A stretch of DNA of 51,899 bases from Dielma fastidiosa (GTDB taxonomy: Bacteria > Bacillota_I > Bacilli_A > Erysipelotrichales > Erysipelotrichaceae), in NCBI RefSeq assembly GCF_000313565.1, contig NZ_HE578931.1, forward strand, positions 91,665 through 143,563, written 5' to 3'. The position numbers and the translations under genes were made by a program. Each line of letters opens with the position of its first letter. Position 1 is the first letter of the stretch. Below the pieces are notes generated by a model that saw only the letters and a list, made by a program, of their open reading frames with translations, was not told the origin of the DNA and did not search any database. Positions 27,224-36,592 of this stretch are shown piece after piece.

Positions 27224-30200
27224 ATGAATAGGCATTTAAAAAACTGGGCGATTGGTATTATGGCTTGTGCTTTAACTTTGAATCTCACAGGTTACACTGT
27301 TTATGCACAAGAGACTGAAGAGGAGATAAATGCAGATCAAATAACTGATGAATCTGAGGAAGAAGACTCCTTAAAGTCAAACCTAGCTTTGATTACAGGT
27401 TTTGATGTATTAGATAAGGATTATTTTATATTGAATGAAAAGCTGCCAATTGATGAAATAGGTTTTCCCGATCAATTGGGTGTTTATCTGGAAAAAAGCG
27501 ACATCAGTGAAAGTATCAATGTAAGCTGGCAGTGTGATAGTTATAATGATACTGATGAAGATGAGTATGTTTTTACACCGCTATGGGATGAAGAAGTGTA
27601 CGAATTGTCTGCGGATATAGCAGGTGATGTACCTGAAATAACGGTGGTTATTCAAAGTGTTGATAATGAAATTGAATGGATTGCATCAGAGCCGGTTAAT
27701 CTATCTGAATCAGTCATGGTAACACCTACGGAAGATGATTATACCATTAATACTGATGGGACATTGACGGGGTTATCTATCACTTATTTAAATGGATTGA
27801 GTGCTGAGCAAAAAAAGAATATTAATTTAGTTATTCCAGATAGTGTTAAGGGCACAGCAGTAACAGCTATTGGTGATAAAGCTTTTAGTCTTTGGTATAA
27901 TAACAAGTATTCTGGCTGTGATTTTGTTAGTCTTGATTTGTCTAATGCAACGAATTTAACCCGTATTGGCAATGATGCTTTTTATTATGCAAAGAATATC
28001 ACAGGTGATCTTATAATTCCTGATTCAGTAACTATAATTGGCAATAATGCTTTCAGAGAATGCACAGGCTTAAACGGTAAATTAGTTTTACCAGATGATT
28101 TGTTGTCAATAGAATCGTATGCTTTTTTTTATTGCAGATTCACTGGGCAATTAAAACTACCTTCTAAACTTGAGAAAATAGGTAACAATGCATTTAAAAT
28201 AGATCCTTCAGCAAGCTTTACTGGGAAACTTGTCATTCCAGAAAGCGTTAAAAGCATAGAAACTGTTGCTTTTTCCGGCCAACAAGGAATCACATCGGTT
28301 ATTTTTGAAGGTAATAATATAACTGCTTTACCAGATTCAGTTTTTAGATATTGTAGTGGCTTGAATGGCACAATTATAATTCCAGATTCTGTACAAACAA
28401 TAGGTAAAAATACATTTGGAGATACAGGAAAAATTACTGTGTATTTACCTAAACGTAAAGATTCAACAAATGATAAATTCATAACCAGTACTTCATTGAA
28501 ATCAATTAATTTACAAGCTATCATTTGTGACAAGGAAGATTATACTGATATAATAAAAATGCTCGGCAGTAGTCAAAGTCATTATGTTGGTTATGAGATG
28601 AAAGTAAATTTTATAACCGACGGCCCTGAGAGTTTTGATCCAATCCTTAGACTATACAACCATGCCTTCAATATGGAAAAGCAAGATGATGGCCAATGGT
28701 TAACGACAAACTATAAATTTCCTCAATTAGAAGGTAAGAATTGGGGAGTTTCAAAAACATCAATATCTCCTTTAAAAGAAACAAGTGCTGTTACTTCTGA
28801 TGTAATCTATGCGATTAAGGCATATGAGAAAGCTACTTATAAATTCAGTGCGAATATTGATAAAGTATATGATGGGCAGCCGATACTGTTGAAAGTTGAA
28901 GCCAGTCATCCGTCAGCTAAACCAATCGGATCAGCAAAAGATGGGGATGTTGTGTTTTATTATACATGGAGTTGGAGTACAATTAATTTTTCGCCTGCAG
29001 TATTATCAGGATATGATGAAAATATCTATGAGTTTAGTGATGTGAGAGAGCCAAAATATGAAATTTCGTGTGCAGTTAGAGTACAGACCTGTGTATTAAA
29101 GGATGGTAAGCCAATCGTAATCAATAGCGAAACCCATGATTTTAGCGTTTTTATTCGCCAGGCAGACCCAGTTATTCATCCACTCTATGACACTCGTCCG
29201 CAAATCATTGCCAATGGTTTACCAGAGATTCAGCTTTCTGAAGGTGATACACCCGGCACTATTGCGTGGGATGCTGGTCAGACATTAAAAACGGGTGAGC
29301 ATGAGTATACATGGACTTATATGCCTGTAGAGAATGCAGAAAATTCATATAATTACAAGACGGTGACAGGCAGTGTTAAGTTGACCGGTATAGAAAAGGG
29401 ATATAGTGTGGATTTCGGTACACCTGTTCATGGCAGTGTTATTTTAGATAAGCCTTATGGTGCAGTACAAGGTGATGACTTGTCAATAACTTTCATCCCT
29501 GATAATGGATATAAATTATATTCTGCAGTCTTAGATGGATACGATATAACAAATGATATAACCAATAATAAATATGTAATTAAAGATATGCAGGCAGACC
29601 ATCAGCTTGTGATTGAATTTACACTTATGAATGCTGCTGATGTTGAATCAGCCATTGATAAGCTGCCGGATATCAGCGATAAGGAAGTTATAAGTCAAGA
29701 GGATAAAAACAACATCTTAGATGCAAAGCTGAACTATGATGAAGTAGGCAGTGAAATAAAAAATGATTCAAAGGAAAAGCTGTATGATGCAATTTCCAAA
29801 TTAGATCAGGTTGAAATAAATGTTCCTTCAGATAAGGTAGCTGTTGCGAATCGGCTTTACCTATTAGAGAATATGGAAGCCGAAGATGCCAAGGCACTTA
29901 AGGATGATAATATAAAATTTACAGTTGATGTTAAGGTTACAGATAAGGCTATAGATGATGATGTAAGTCAAATTTTAAATACAGTATTACAGGATGCTGT
30001 TATCAATGAAAGTTTTGATATAAGTGTTGTAAAAAAATTAAGTGGTGATAATGTTAATAAAGAAATTCCACTCACAGATTTGAAAGAACCGATTCAGTTA
30101 GTTTTTGAAGTGCCGTCAGATCTTCCAAGTGTTGAAGCTGGCTTTGTCAGGGAGTTCTATATTGTAAGACTGCACACTTCAAACGGACAGACTCAGGCAG

Positions 30201-31150
30201 ATGTATTACCTAATGAGGCCGCAAGTAGTGATATTATAGTGGTCAGCAGCGATAAGTTTTCAATATATGTAATTGCTTATAAGGATGTCAAGAAACCGGC
30301 AAGTATGCCGGGAGGCTCTGGTTCGCATTCAACATCTTATGCTGTCCGATTTGTATCAGAAAATGGCAAAATTATTGGCTATATCAGCGATATACGAGCA
30401 GGCGGGAAAATCAATGAACCAATGAAACCTACAAAGTCCGGCTATACGTTTACCGGTTGGTATTTAGATAAAGAGTGTACCCAGCCGTGGGATTTCGCAA
30501 AGGATACTGTAAAAGAGAATCTGATTCTTTATGCGGGCTGGGAGAAAATTGAACCAAGCCAAAAGAACTATGTCGTAATTTTTAATTATCTAATTGATAA
30601 CGAGTATCATTCAGAATCAGTATCAGAAGGAAATATCACCGCGATGCCGGCTAAGCCATTTAAAGAGGGCTATACCTTTACTGGCTGGTATGTTGACCAG
30701 GATTGTACGATTCCATGGGATTTCGACAATCGCGTTTACAGCGATTTAACGTTGTTTGCCGGTTGGCAAGTAAATACTGAGGAATATCCATTCACAGACT
30801 ATAAGCCGAATGAACAATCATCGGTTCATTTAGAGGCAGAAACAGATAAAAAAGAGCTGCCTGAGGAACCGGTAAAAGAAGGTTATATTTTTAAAGGCTG
30901 GTTTGTTGATGAAGATTGTACGATTCCTTGGAAGCCTGAAGATGATTTCGAAGAAGATTTGAAATTATATCCGGGCTGGGAAAAGGAAGCTGATGTAAAA
31001 ACTGAGGAACCATCAGAAATTAAACCAACAGAAAATCAACCGGCACCAAAACAGAACGATTCAATGCTGCTGATGTTATCAGCGGCAGCAGCGGTAATTG
31101 TTGCTGGCACGATTCTGTATATAAAGAAAAGAAGAAAAACTAATAAATAA
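27224..31150 (+). CDS. BspA-like leucine-rich-repeat surface protein with Listeria-Bacteroides repeats
   Basis: A 1308-residue exported protein. Start chosen at ATG 27224, after GGAGGAAATC; it opens with a clean signal peptide (KNWAIGIMACALTL...). An Ig-like unit (~90-150, SWQCDSY) precedes a BspA/LRR_5 region (~170-420) with repeats of the form L-x-I-P-D-S-V-x-x-I-G-x-x-A-F. The middle holds further beta domains and a helical stretch (~800-900). Three Listeria-Bacteroides (InlB B-type) repeats of the form G-Y-T-F-x-G-W-Y-x-D-x-x-C-T-x-P-W lie at ~1072-1106, 1149-1182 and 1220-1253. The tail is hydrophobic then KKRRK, but no LPxTG precedes it. Likely adhesin, held by the C-terminal membrane segment. 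Confidence 0.85.
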   Translation: MNRHLKNWAIGIMACALTLNLTGYTVYAQETEEEINADQITDESEEEDSLKSNLALITGFDVLDKDYFILNEKLPIDEIGFPDQLGVYLEKSDISESINVSWQCDSYNDTDEDEYVFTPLWDEEVYELSADIAGDVPEITVVIQSVDNEIEWIASEPVNLSESVMVTPTEDDYTINTDGTLTGLSITYLNGLSAEQKKNINLVIPDSVKGTAVTAIGDKAFSLWYNNKYSGCDFVSLDLSNATNLTRIGNDAFYYAKNITGDLIIPDSVTIIGNNAFRECTGLNGKLVLPDDLLSIESYAFFYCRFTGQLKLPSKLEKIGNNAFKIDPSASFTGKLVIPESVKSIETVAFSGQQGITSVIFEGNNITALPDSVFRYCSGLNGTIIIPDSVQTIGKNTFGDTGKITVYLPKRKDSTNDKFITSTSLKSINLQAIICDKEDYTDIIKMLGSSQSHYVGYEMKVNFITDGPESFDPILRLYNHAFNMEKQDDGQWLTTNYKFPQLEGKNWGVSKTSISPLKETSAVTSDVIYAIKAYEKATYKFSANIDKVYDGQPILLKVEASHPSAKPIGSAKDGDVVFYYTWSWSTINFSPAVLSGYDENIYEFSDVREPKYEISCAVRVQTCVLKDGKPIVINSETHDFSVFIRQADPVIHPLYDTRPQIIANGLPEIQLSEGDTPGTIAWDAGQTLKTGEHEYTWTYMPVENAENSYNYKTVTGSVKLTGIEKGYSVDFGTPVHGSVILDKPYGAVQGDDLSITFIPDNGYKLYSAVLDGYDITNDITNNKYVIKDMQADHQLVIEFTLMNAADVESAIDKLPDISDKEVISQEDKNNILDAKLNYDEVGSEIKNDSKEKLYDAISKLDQVEINVPSDKVAVANRLYLLENMEAEDAKALKDDNIKFTVDVKVTDKAIDDDVSQILNTVLQDAVINESFDISVVKKLSGDNVNKEIPLTDLKEPIQLVFEVPSDLPSVEAGFVREFYIVRLHTSNGQTQADVLPNEAASSDIIVVSSDKFSIYVIAYKDVKKPASMPGGSGSHSTSYAVRFVSENGKIIGYISDIRAGGKINEPMKPTKSGYTFTGWYLDKECTQPWDFAKDTVKENLILYAGWEKIEPSQKNYVVIFNYLIDNEYHSESVSEGNITAMPAKPFKEGYTFTGWYVDQDCTIPWDFDNRVYSDLTLFAGWQVNTEEYPFTDYKPNEQSSVHLEAETDKKELPEEPVKEGYIFKGWFVDEDCTIPWKPEDDFEEDLKLYPGWEKEADVKTEEPSEIKPTENQPAPKQNDSMLLMLSAAAAVIVAGTILYIKKRRKTNK

Positions 31151-31154
31151 TCTG

Positions 31155-31197
31155 AAAATTCAGGAATGTGTCCTTGTGTCAATATTCCTGAATTTTT
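31155..31197 (+). terminator. Terminator after the leucine-rich-repeat gene
   Basis: AAAATTCAGGAAT (31155-31167) pairs perfectly with ATTCCTGAATTTT (31184-31196) over a 16-base loop, with T run. Confidence 0.88.
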
Positions 31198-31279
31198 ATG
31201 TCTATGACCGATCTGTTCTGATTAAGTTATTACCGGCTGATAATTCCAAGAACCTTAACTTTTTATATCAGGTCACTTG

Positions 31280-31288
31280 TGGTATAAT
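31280..31288 (+). promoter_or_regulatory. Extended -10 promoter of tmk-holB-ricT-rsmI
   Basis: TGgTATAAT (31280-31288) is a perfect extended -10. The -35 region is only T-rich. The transcript would have a leader of about 60 bases, in which no known element was recognised. Confidence 0.55.
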
Positions 31289-31353
31289 TTATAAGTCAGA
31301 ATAGGCTCTAACGCTTATTTTGAAGTTTTAGAACAAAGAGAGGATACTGATTC

Positions 31354-31980
31354 ATGAAGGGATACTTTATCACATTCGAGGGACCGGATGGCAGCGGAAA
31401 AACAACAATAAGTACAGAGGTACAAAAGCGATTAACAGCGGCAGGTTATGATGCCATCTATACAAGAGAGCCAGGCGGTATTGATATCGCTGAGCAGATA
31501 CGGCGTGTAATCCTTGATCCAAAAAATGTTAATATGGACGCTAAAACAGAAGCTTTGCTTTATGCCGCAAGCCGCCGTCAGCATTTAATTGAGAAAGTAT
31601 TGCCGGCTCTTGAAAAAGGGCAGATCGTGATTTGTGACCGATTTATAGATAGTTCATTAGCGTATCAGGGATATGCTAGAGGCTTAGGCATTGAAGAAGT
31701 GTTCCGCATCAACGAATTTGCGATTGAAGGACATTTTCCAGATGCAACCGTTTATTTGAATCTTGCCTATGAGGAAGGACTTAAACGGATTGAAACAAGA
31801 GCATTTAAAGATCGTCTTGATCTTGAAACAACTAATTTTCATAAGCTGGTTTCTAAGGGCTATGAAGAAGTTCTTAAGAAATATAAGCACCGCATGAAAA
31901 TTGTTGATGCCAGTCAAGATATTGAACATGTATTAAATGATTCCATGAACTATGTGCTGGAGCTGATTAAAAATGTTTAA
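31354..31980 (+). CDS. tmk: Thymidylate kinase
   Basis: A 208-residue dTMP kinase, making dTDP for DNA synthesis. Signatures are the P-loop FEGPDGSGKTT, TREPGG (with the catalytic Arg), DRFIDSSLAYQGYARGLG, and RIETRAFKDRLDLE in the lid. Length is normal. RBS AGAGAGGA lies upstream of ATG 31354. It overlaps holB by 8 bases, the usual tmk-holB arrangement of Bacillota. Confidence 0.97.
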   Translation: MKGYFITFEGPDGSGKTTISTEVQKRLTAAGYDAIYTREPGGIDIAEQIRRVILDPKNVNMDAKTEALLYAASRRQHLIEKVLPALEKGQIVICDRFIDSSLAYQGYARGLGIEEVFRINEFAIEGHFPDATVYLNLAYEEGLKRIETRAFKDRLDLETTNFHKLVSKGYEEVLKKYKHRMKIVDASQDIEHVLNDSMNYVLELIKNV

Positions 31981-32944
31981 AGAACGTCTGTGTAAAGAAC
32001 AGCCAATTGCTTATAAAATATTAGAAAATGCACTTATTTCAGAACATTATGCCCATGCCTACTTGTTAGTTGGTGAAAAAGGTACACCTAAAAAAGAAAC
32101 GGCGATTTTATTGGCACAAAGTCTGCTGTGTGATGAAAAAGGCTTCGCCTGTGAAGTCTGCAACACATGTCAGCGAATTGCTGAACATAATTATGCGGAT
32201 TTTATCTTTGTGGATGGTGAGAAAACCTCAATTAAGAAGCAGGATATATTGGGAATACAAGAAGAGTTTAATAAAACCTCAGTGGAAGCTAAAGGTAAAA
32301 AAATTTATGTTTTGCATTATGCTGAAAATGCAACCTTAGATGCGTTAAACAGCTTATTGAAATTTCTTGAGGAACCTGTGCAGGATGTCTTCGCGATTCT
32401 CACTGTGGAGCAGCTTGACCGCTTGCTGCCGACGATTCAGTCAAGATGTCAGAATATACCGCTGCGCAAAGCGAATGTCAGCACTTGCTATGAATATTGT
32501 ATGAAAGAGAATATTGATCCATTAGATGCCTATTTGCTTTCGCATTTATCAGGATGCTGGGAAGAGATTGTATTAAAGCTTGAGGATGAAAATTATCAGC
32601 AGGCACGAATCATGGCAATGGATACGATACAGAAATTACATATAAGTCCGGATCAGGCGTTAGTTCATTTGCAGCGTGAAGGGTTTAAAGATAAAAAAGG
32701 TTCTGATAAGCTGCAGTTTATGATGTTTTTAGATATATTAAGCATCTTCTTTAAAGATTGTATCAAGGGTAAAACAATATGTACCAGTCAATCATGGTTA
32801 AATGCTATGAAGTCATATGATGCAAAGGATTGTATTGCTTATCTAAGCGCCTGTATGGAAGCAAAAGATAAATGCGGCCGTTCGGTTAATTTAAGTTTAT
32901 TGTGCGATCAGCTGATTGCGAAAATGAAGGAGTTGAAACAATGA
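31973..32944 (+). CDS. holB: DNA polymerase III delta-prime subunit
   Basis: A 323-residue clamp-loader subunit. It has the zinc module C-x(n)-C-x2-C-x2-C (CDEKGFACEVCNTCQR) and LNSLLKFLEEP, the SRC motif (QSRCQ), typical of HolB/DnaX relatives. The P-loop position reads GEKGTPKKE, without the canonical G-K-T/S, as expected for a delta-prime subunit that does not bind ATP. It starts inside the end of tmk and ends with an ATGA overlap with the RicT gene, so all three are translationally coupled. Confidence 0.93.
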   Translation: MFKERLCKEQPIAYKILENALISEHYAHAYLLVGEKGTPKKETAILLAQSLLCDEKGFACEVCNTCQRIAEHNYADFIFVDGEKTSIKKQDILGIQEEFNKTSVEAKGKKIYVLHYAENATLDALNSLLKFLEEPVQDVFAILTVEQLDRLLPTIQSRCQNIPLRKANVSTCYEYCMKENIDPLDAYLLSHLSGCWEEIVLKLEDENYQQARIMAMDTIQKLHISPDQALVHLQREGFKDKKGSDKLQFMMFLDILSIFFKDCIKGKTICTSQSWLNAMKSYDAKDCIAYLSACMEAKDKCGRSVNLSLLCDQLIAKMKELKQ

Positions 32945-34026
32945 GTGAAGAGAATGAAAAGAAAGTGACGGAGAATAAGAAACGTCCAAATCACAACCGA
33001 CATCGTCAAAATAAAGAAAATAAAAAGAAGAATGAAGAAGCTGTTAATGAAAGTATCAAGACTGAACAGCCTAAGAATACACAAGATACGAAAAAGACAA
33101 GCCATAAGAATGAAACGAATTCTGAACCGGTTAAAAAGGAAGCTGTGAAAAAGGAAGTTCATCAGCAGGAGAACCGGCCTAGAGAAAATAAACCAGCTGG
33201 TAAGACAATTCATTATGACTATATCGCATTTGTATGTTTTAAAGAGTCTAAAAAGATTTATACTTTTGGTACGAATGACGGCAGTCTTAAGGTGAATGAT
33301 TCTGTAGTCGTAGAAACGGTTCGCGGTCTTGAGGTTGGCGAAATAGTGAAAGAAAGCCGTGCTTTCTGTGAAGTGCCGACGGATTTGGAAATCAAGCCAA
33401 TTCTGCGTAAGGCTACACCAAAGGATTTAAAAGATATTGAGAATAATGTGAAAGCGGCTAAGGAGGCTTTGAAGGTCTGTGAGGCAGCAATTAATCGTTT
33501 GAATTTAGATATGCGTTTGATTGATGCGGAATATACACTGGATCGCAGTAAAATCATTTTCGTTTATGTGGCGGATGATCGTGTTGATTTCCGTGACCTG
33601 CTTAAAGATCTTGCGACACAGTTTAAATGCCGTATTGAATTAAGACAGATTGGACCTCGTAATAAGGCAAAGATTGTCGGCGGTTTAGGCGCATGCGGAA
33701 TGGAAACCTGCTGTTCACGGTTTATGAATGACTTTGATGTAGTATCAATTAACATGGCTAAGAATCAGCTTTTAGCATTAAATGTGCAGAAGCTGTCCGG
33801 TCAATGCGGTAAATTAATGTGCTGTTTAAAGTTTGAGGATTCGCAATATAAGCAAATGCGTGAAGGATTGCCGAAAATGAATTCGCAGATTGAATATAAA
33901 GGAAATCGATATCGGATCACAAGCTTAAATGTCTTATTGAAGCAAGTAAAAATTGAAAATAAAGAAGATGTTCAATTCCTTGACTTCTCTGAGCTATGGC
34001 CTGAAATTGATTGGTCAAAACGATGA
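32941..34026 (+). CDS. ricT: RicT/YaaT, PSP1-domain iron-sulphur regulatory protein
   Basis: A 361-residue PSP1 protein. In Bacillus subtilis, RicT (YaaT) forms a complex with RicA and RicF, carries Fe-S clusters, and promotes RNase Y-dependent RNA processing and phosphorelay output. Residues ~1-85 are a low-complexity Lys/Asn/Glu tail. The PSP1 core follows, with the Cys cluster GACGMETCCSRF and QCGKLMCCLKFED near residues 255-310, both expected for cluster binding. Start chosen at ATG 32941, overlapping the holB stop as ATGA, with AAGGAG upstream. Gene order holB-ricT-rsmI supports the call. Confidence 0.93.
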   Translation: MSEENEKKVTENKKRPNHNRHRQNKENKKKNEEAVNESIKTEQPKNTQDTKKTSHKNETNSEPVKKEAVKKEVHQQENRPRENKPAGKTIHYDYIAFVCFKESKKIYTFGTNDGSLKVNDSVVVETVRGLEVGEIVKESRAFCEVPTDLEIKPILRKATPKDLKDIENNVKAAKEALKVCEAAINRLNLDMRLIDAEYTLDRSKIIFVYVADDRVDFRDLLKDLATQFKCRIELRQIGPRNKAKIVGGLGACGMETCCSRFMNDFDVVSINMAKNQLLALNVQKLSGQCGKLMCCLKFEDSQYKQMREGLPKMNSQIEYKGNRYRITSLNVLLKQVKIENKEDVQFLDFSELWPEIDWSKR

Positions 34027-34871
34027 AAAGGCAGAAAAGCTTTGAGAATGGCAAAGCGACTTTATATTTAGTAGCTACGCCTATTGGCAATCTTGAAGAA
34101 TTAACACCAAGAGCAATCAGAATCCTAAATGAAGTAGATATTATTGCTGCAGAGGATACTCGTAATACAATGAAGCTATTGTCGCATTTTGATATTAAAA
34201 CCCGCTGCATCGCTCATCATTCACATAATGAACATGAGAGTGCAAAGGGGTTGCTTAATCTTCTTGATGAAGGTAAAAATATCGCAGTTGTGTCAGATGC
34301 CGGTTATCCGCTGGTTTCTGATCCTGGCCAGGTGATTGTACAGCTGGTTATTGAAGCAGGTTACAATGTTGTGCCGATTTCAGGGGCCAGTGCCGGTTTA
34401 AACGCGTTAGTCGCGTCTGGTATCTGCGCACAGCCATATATGTTTGTCGGCTTTTTGAAGGCAAGTGAAAATGAGCGGCGTAAAGAGTGTCTTGAATTAA
34501 AGGGTATCAGACAAACTTTAATATTTTATGAAGCACCGCATCGTATTAAGAAAATGCTGGAAACATGTCTGGATGTTTTTGGGGATCGTTTTATATGTCT
34601 GGCTAGAGAGCTGACTAAAAAACATGAAGAATTTATCCGCGGCAGAATATCCGAAATTATTGAAATTGTTGATGATTTAAAAGGTGAAATGGTTATTGTT
34701 ATGGAAGGCAGCAAGGAAACAGCGATTCAGCCGGAAATCTTCCCGCCGCTTTATGAGCATATTAATTCATATATTTCACAGGGATACAGCACCAATGAAG
34801 CGATTAAAAAGGTTGCGAAAGAACGCGGTGTATCAAAAAATCAGATTTATAAAGAGTATCATGCCAGTTAG
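34023..34871 (+). CDS. rsmI: 16S rRNA (cytidine1402-2'-O)-methyltransferase
   Basis: A 282-residue tetrapyrrole-methylase-fold enzyme that methylates the ribose of C1402 in 16S rRNA using SAM. Signatures are LYLVATPIGNLEELTPRAI, AEDTRNTMKLL, HSHNEHE, VVSDAGYPLVSDPG, PISGASAGLNALVASG, FYEAPHRI and ARELTKKHEEFIRG. The C-terminal helix-turn-helix-like tail (VAKERGVSKNQIYKEY) is also typical. Start chosen at ATG 34023, overlapping the ricT stop; no strong ribosome binding site is visible there, so coupling is likely. No clear terminator follows. Confidence 0.97.
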   Translation: MKRQKSFENGKATLYLVATPIGNLEELTPRAIRILNEVDIIAAEDTRNTMKLLSHFDIKTRCIAHHSHNEHESAKGLLNLLDEGKNIAVVSDAGYPLVSDPGQVIVQLVIEAGYNVVPISGASAGLNALVASGICAQPYMFVGFLKASENERRKECLELKGIRQTLIFYEAPHRIKKMLETCLDVFGDRFICLARELTKKHEEFIRGRISEIIEIVDDLKGEMVIVMEGSKETAIQPEIFPPLYEHINSYISQGYSTNEAIKKVAKERGVSKNQIYKEYHAS

Positions 34872-34985
34872 CTTGTAAAATCTGCTGACAGGTAATATAA
34901 TAAAAAAAGGAAAAAACTGGGAACTAATTTTTTTATCGTCGATTAGGACAAATACCGACAGGTCGATGAGCGGGAAAGGGTAAAT

Positions 34986-36284
34986 ATGAAAAAAGGAAGT
35001 CTTCCAGTTATCAATGAGTATCATCCATTAACGGGGTTATATAATTTTGATGCCTTTTTTAAAAAAGCGGCAGAAATCATCGAAAAAAACGATAAGTACC
35101 CCATGTGTATTATCAGTTTAGATATTGAGCATTTTAAGATTTATAATGATTGGTATGGCCGTAAAGCAGGTGACCGACTCTTAAATTTGCTGGCAGGGGA
35201 TATTAAAAAAGCAGCTGAAAGTGCCGGAACTATTGCCGGTCATTTTGGTAATGATGATTTTGCACTGTTATATCCGGTGACCGACGATTTAGAAAAATGG
35301 TTGGCTAAACAAATTGAGGAATTTGCTAAATACACAGATGCTATCAGAGAGTTTTTGCTGAAGGTTGGAATCTGTGAAATTAATCATTCTATGAGTCCGG
35401 CTGAAGCTTATGACTGTGCGCAGCTGGCGTTAAAGTCAATTGAAGGAATTCATGACCAACGGGTTGTTAAGTATGACTGCGACATGAAAAGAAAACTGAT
35501 GAGTGAACAGTTTTTAACGCAGGAAATAAGACAGGCATTAAAAAAGAAGGAATTCACTTGTTATATGCAGCCTAAATGTCAGATTGATACAGGTGAAGTG
35601 ATCGGCTTAGAGGCATTGGTTCGCTGGCGTCATCCTAATGATGGAATTGTAGGACCCGATGTGTTTATTCCCATTTTGGAACGTAATCGAACAGTTCATC
35701 AGCTTGATCTATTCGTATGGGATCTAGTTTGCAGTCAGCTTCATGAGTGGATCAAAGAAGGTCTTCACGTAGTGCCTGTTTCGGTCAATGTATCACGAAT
35801 TGATTTTTATTCTTTGGATTTGCTGTCTATCTTTAAAGGATTATTAACTAAATATGATCTGTCGGCTGACTTAATAGAGCTGGAAGTAACCGAAAGCGCC
35901 TATATTGAGGATTATAAAATTGTTACGGATACAATTGATCAATTAAGCAAAGCGGGTTTCAGGATATCAATTGATGACTTTGGAAGTGCCTATTCTTCAC
36001 TGAATATGCTGAAGGATATTGAGGTTTCAGTGTTAAAATTGGATATTAAGTTCATTCAATTCAACAGAAAAAACCTTTTGCGGACAATGGCAATTTTAAA
36101 AGCAATTAAACAAATGGCAAGAGATTTAGGGCAGACTATCATCGTAGAAGGTGTAGAGACGCAGGAACAGGTAAATCTTTTAAAACAGCTGGATTATCAT
36201 TATGCGCAAGGTTATTATTTTTATCATCCATTGACGATTGAACAAGCGACTTGTTTGCTGAAGCCTGCAAAAGTTATGAATTAA
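34986..36284 (+). CDS. GGDEF(degenerate)-EAL cyclic-di-GMP phosphodiesterase
   Basis: A 432-residue cytoplasmic protein. GGDEF (~15-160) is degenerate: the signature reads G88-N-D-D-F, so cyclase activity is doubtful; it may bind GTP as a regulator. EAL (~170-425) is intact: E209 in LEALVRW, NVSR, LEVTES, DDFGSAYSSL, KLDIKFI, VEGVET and QGYYFYHP. It closely resembles the GGDEF1-EAL part of the protein at 11171, so the two are probably paralogues. Predicted role: hydrolysis of c-di-GMP. RBS GGGAAAGGG precedes ATG 34986. A strong terminator overlaps its end. Confidence 0.92.
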   Translation: MKKGSLPVINEYHPLTGLYNFDAFFKKAAEIIEKNDKYPMCIISLDIEHFKIYNDWYGRKAGDRLLNLLAGDIKKAAESAGTIAGHFGNDDFALLYPVTDDLEKWLAKQIEEFAKYTDAIREFLLKVGICEINHSMSPAEAYDCAQLALKSIEGIHDQRVVKYDCDMKRKLMSEQFLTQEIRQALKKKEFTCYMQPKCQIDTGEVIGLEALVRWRHPNDGIVGPDVFIPILERNRTVHQLDLFVWDLVCSQLHEWIKEGLHVVPVSVNVSRIDFYSLDLLSIFKGLLTKYDLSADLIELEVTESAYIEDYKIVTDTIDQLSKAGFRISIDDFGSAYSSLNMLKDIEVSVLKLDIKFIQFNRKNLLRTMAILKAIKQMARDLGQTIIVEGVETQEQVNLLKQLDYHYAQGYYFYHPLTIEQATCLLKPAKVMN

Positions 36285-36334
36285 AAGCTATCATTATTGA
36301 AGTTCAAAGGGATTTCAATAAGATAGCTTTTTTT
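36284..36334 (+). terminator. Terminator of the GGDEF-EAL gene
   Basis: AAAGCTATC (36284-36292) and TTATTGAA pair with TTCAATAA and GATAGCTTT respectively, a 17-pair stem with one bulged A, followed by seven T. Confidence 0.9.
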
Positions 36335-36360
36335 GTTTATAATGGCTCAGAATGTGAACT

Positions 36361-36510
36361 GTGTCAAAAAGTATACTTTATGAGACACTTGATTTATCTC
36401 TATTATAGGCTGAATTATATCATTTGTAAACTGAATTTGGACATTTTTGTACTGAAAATGGTCTAAAAAGCACTGTCTTACAAAGTATACTTTATAAGAT
36501 TTATACTTTG
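36361..36510. repeat. Repeated palindrome AAAGTATACTTT in non-coding DNA
   Basis: The exact 12-base palindrome AAAGTATACTTT occurs at 36368-36379 and 36482-36493. The first sits inside GTGTC...GACAC arms (36361-36388). The second also forms CAAAGTATA (36481-36489) against TATACTTTG (36502-36510). No coding sequence is seen. These could be binding sites of a dimeric regulator or remnants of one. Confidence 0.55.
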
Positions 36511-36554
36511 CTGACTGGCATTAACTTGATGATCTTACCCATAAGTTTATATAT

Positions 36555-36586
36555 GGAGATAATCATCTTCAATGAGTATTATCTCC
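36555..36586 (+). other. Hairpin directly before a terminator: possible small RNA
   Basis: GGAGATAAT (36555-36563) pairs perfectly with ATTATCTCC (36578-36586), loop of 14. A strong terminator begins 7 bases later. Together they look like the 3' half of a short untranslated transcript, but no clear promoter was found. Confidence 0.35.
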
Positions 36587-36592
36587 GCCGTT

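Noticed and set aside
34872-34985. Possible c-di-GMP riboswitch before the GGDEF-EAL gene.
   Set aside because: The 113 bases lack the conserved GEMM-type elements and no stable paired core was found; the relation would be only by association.
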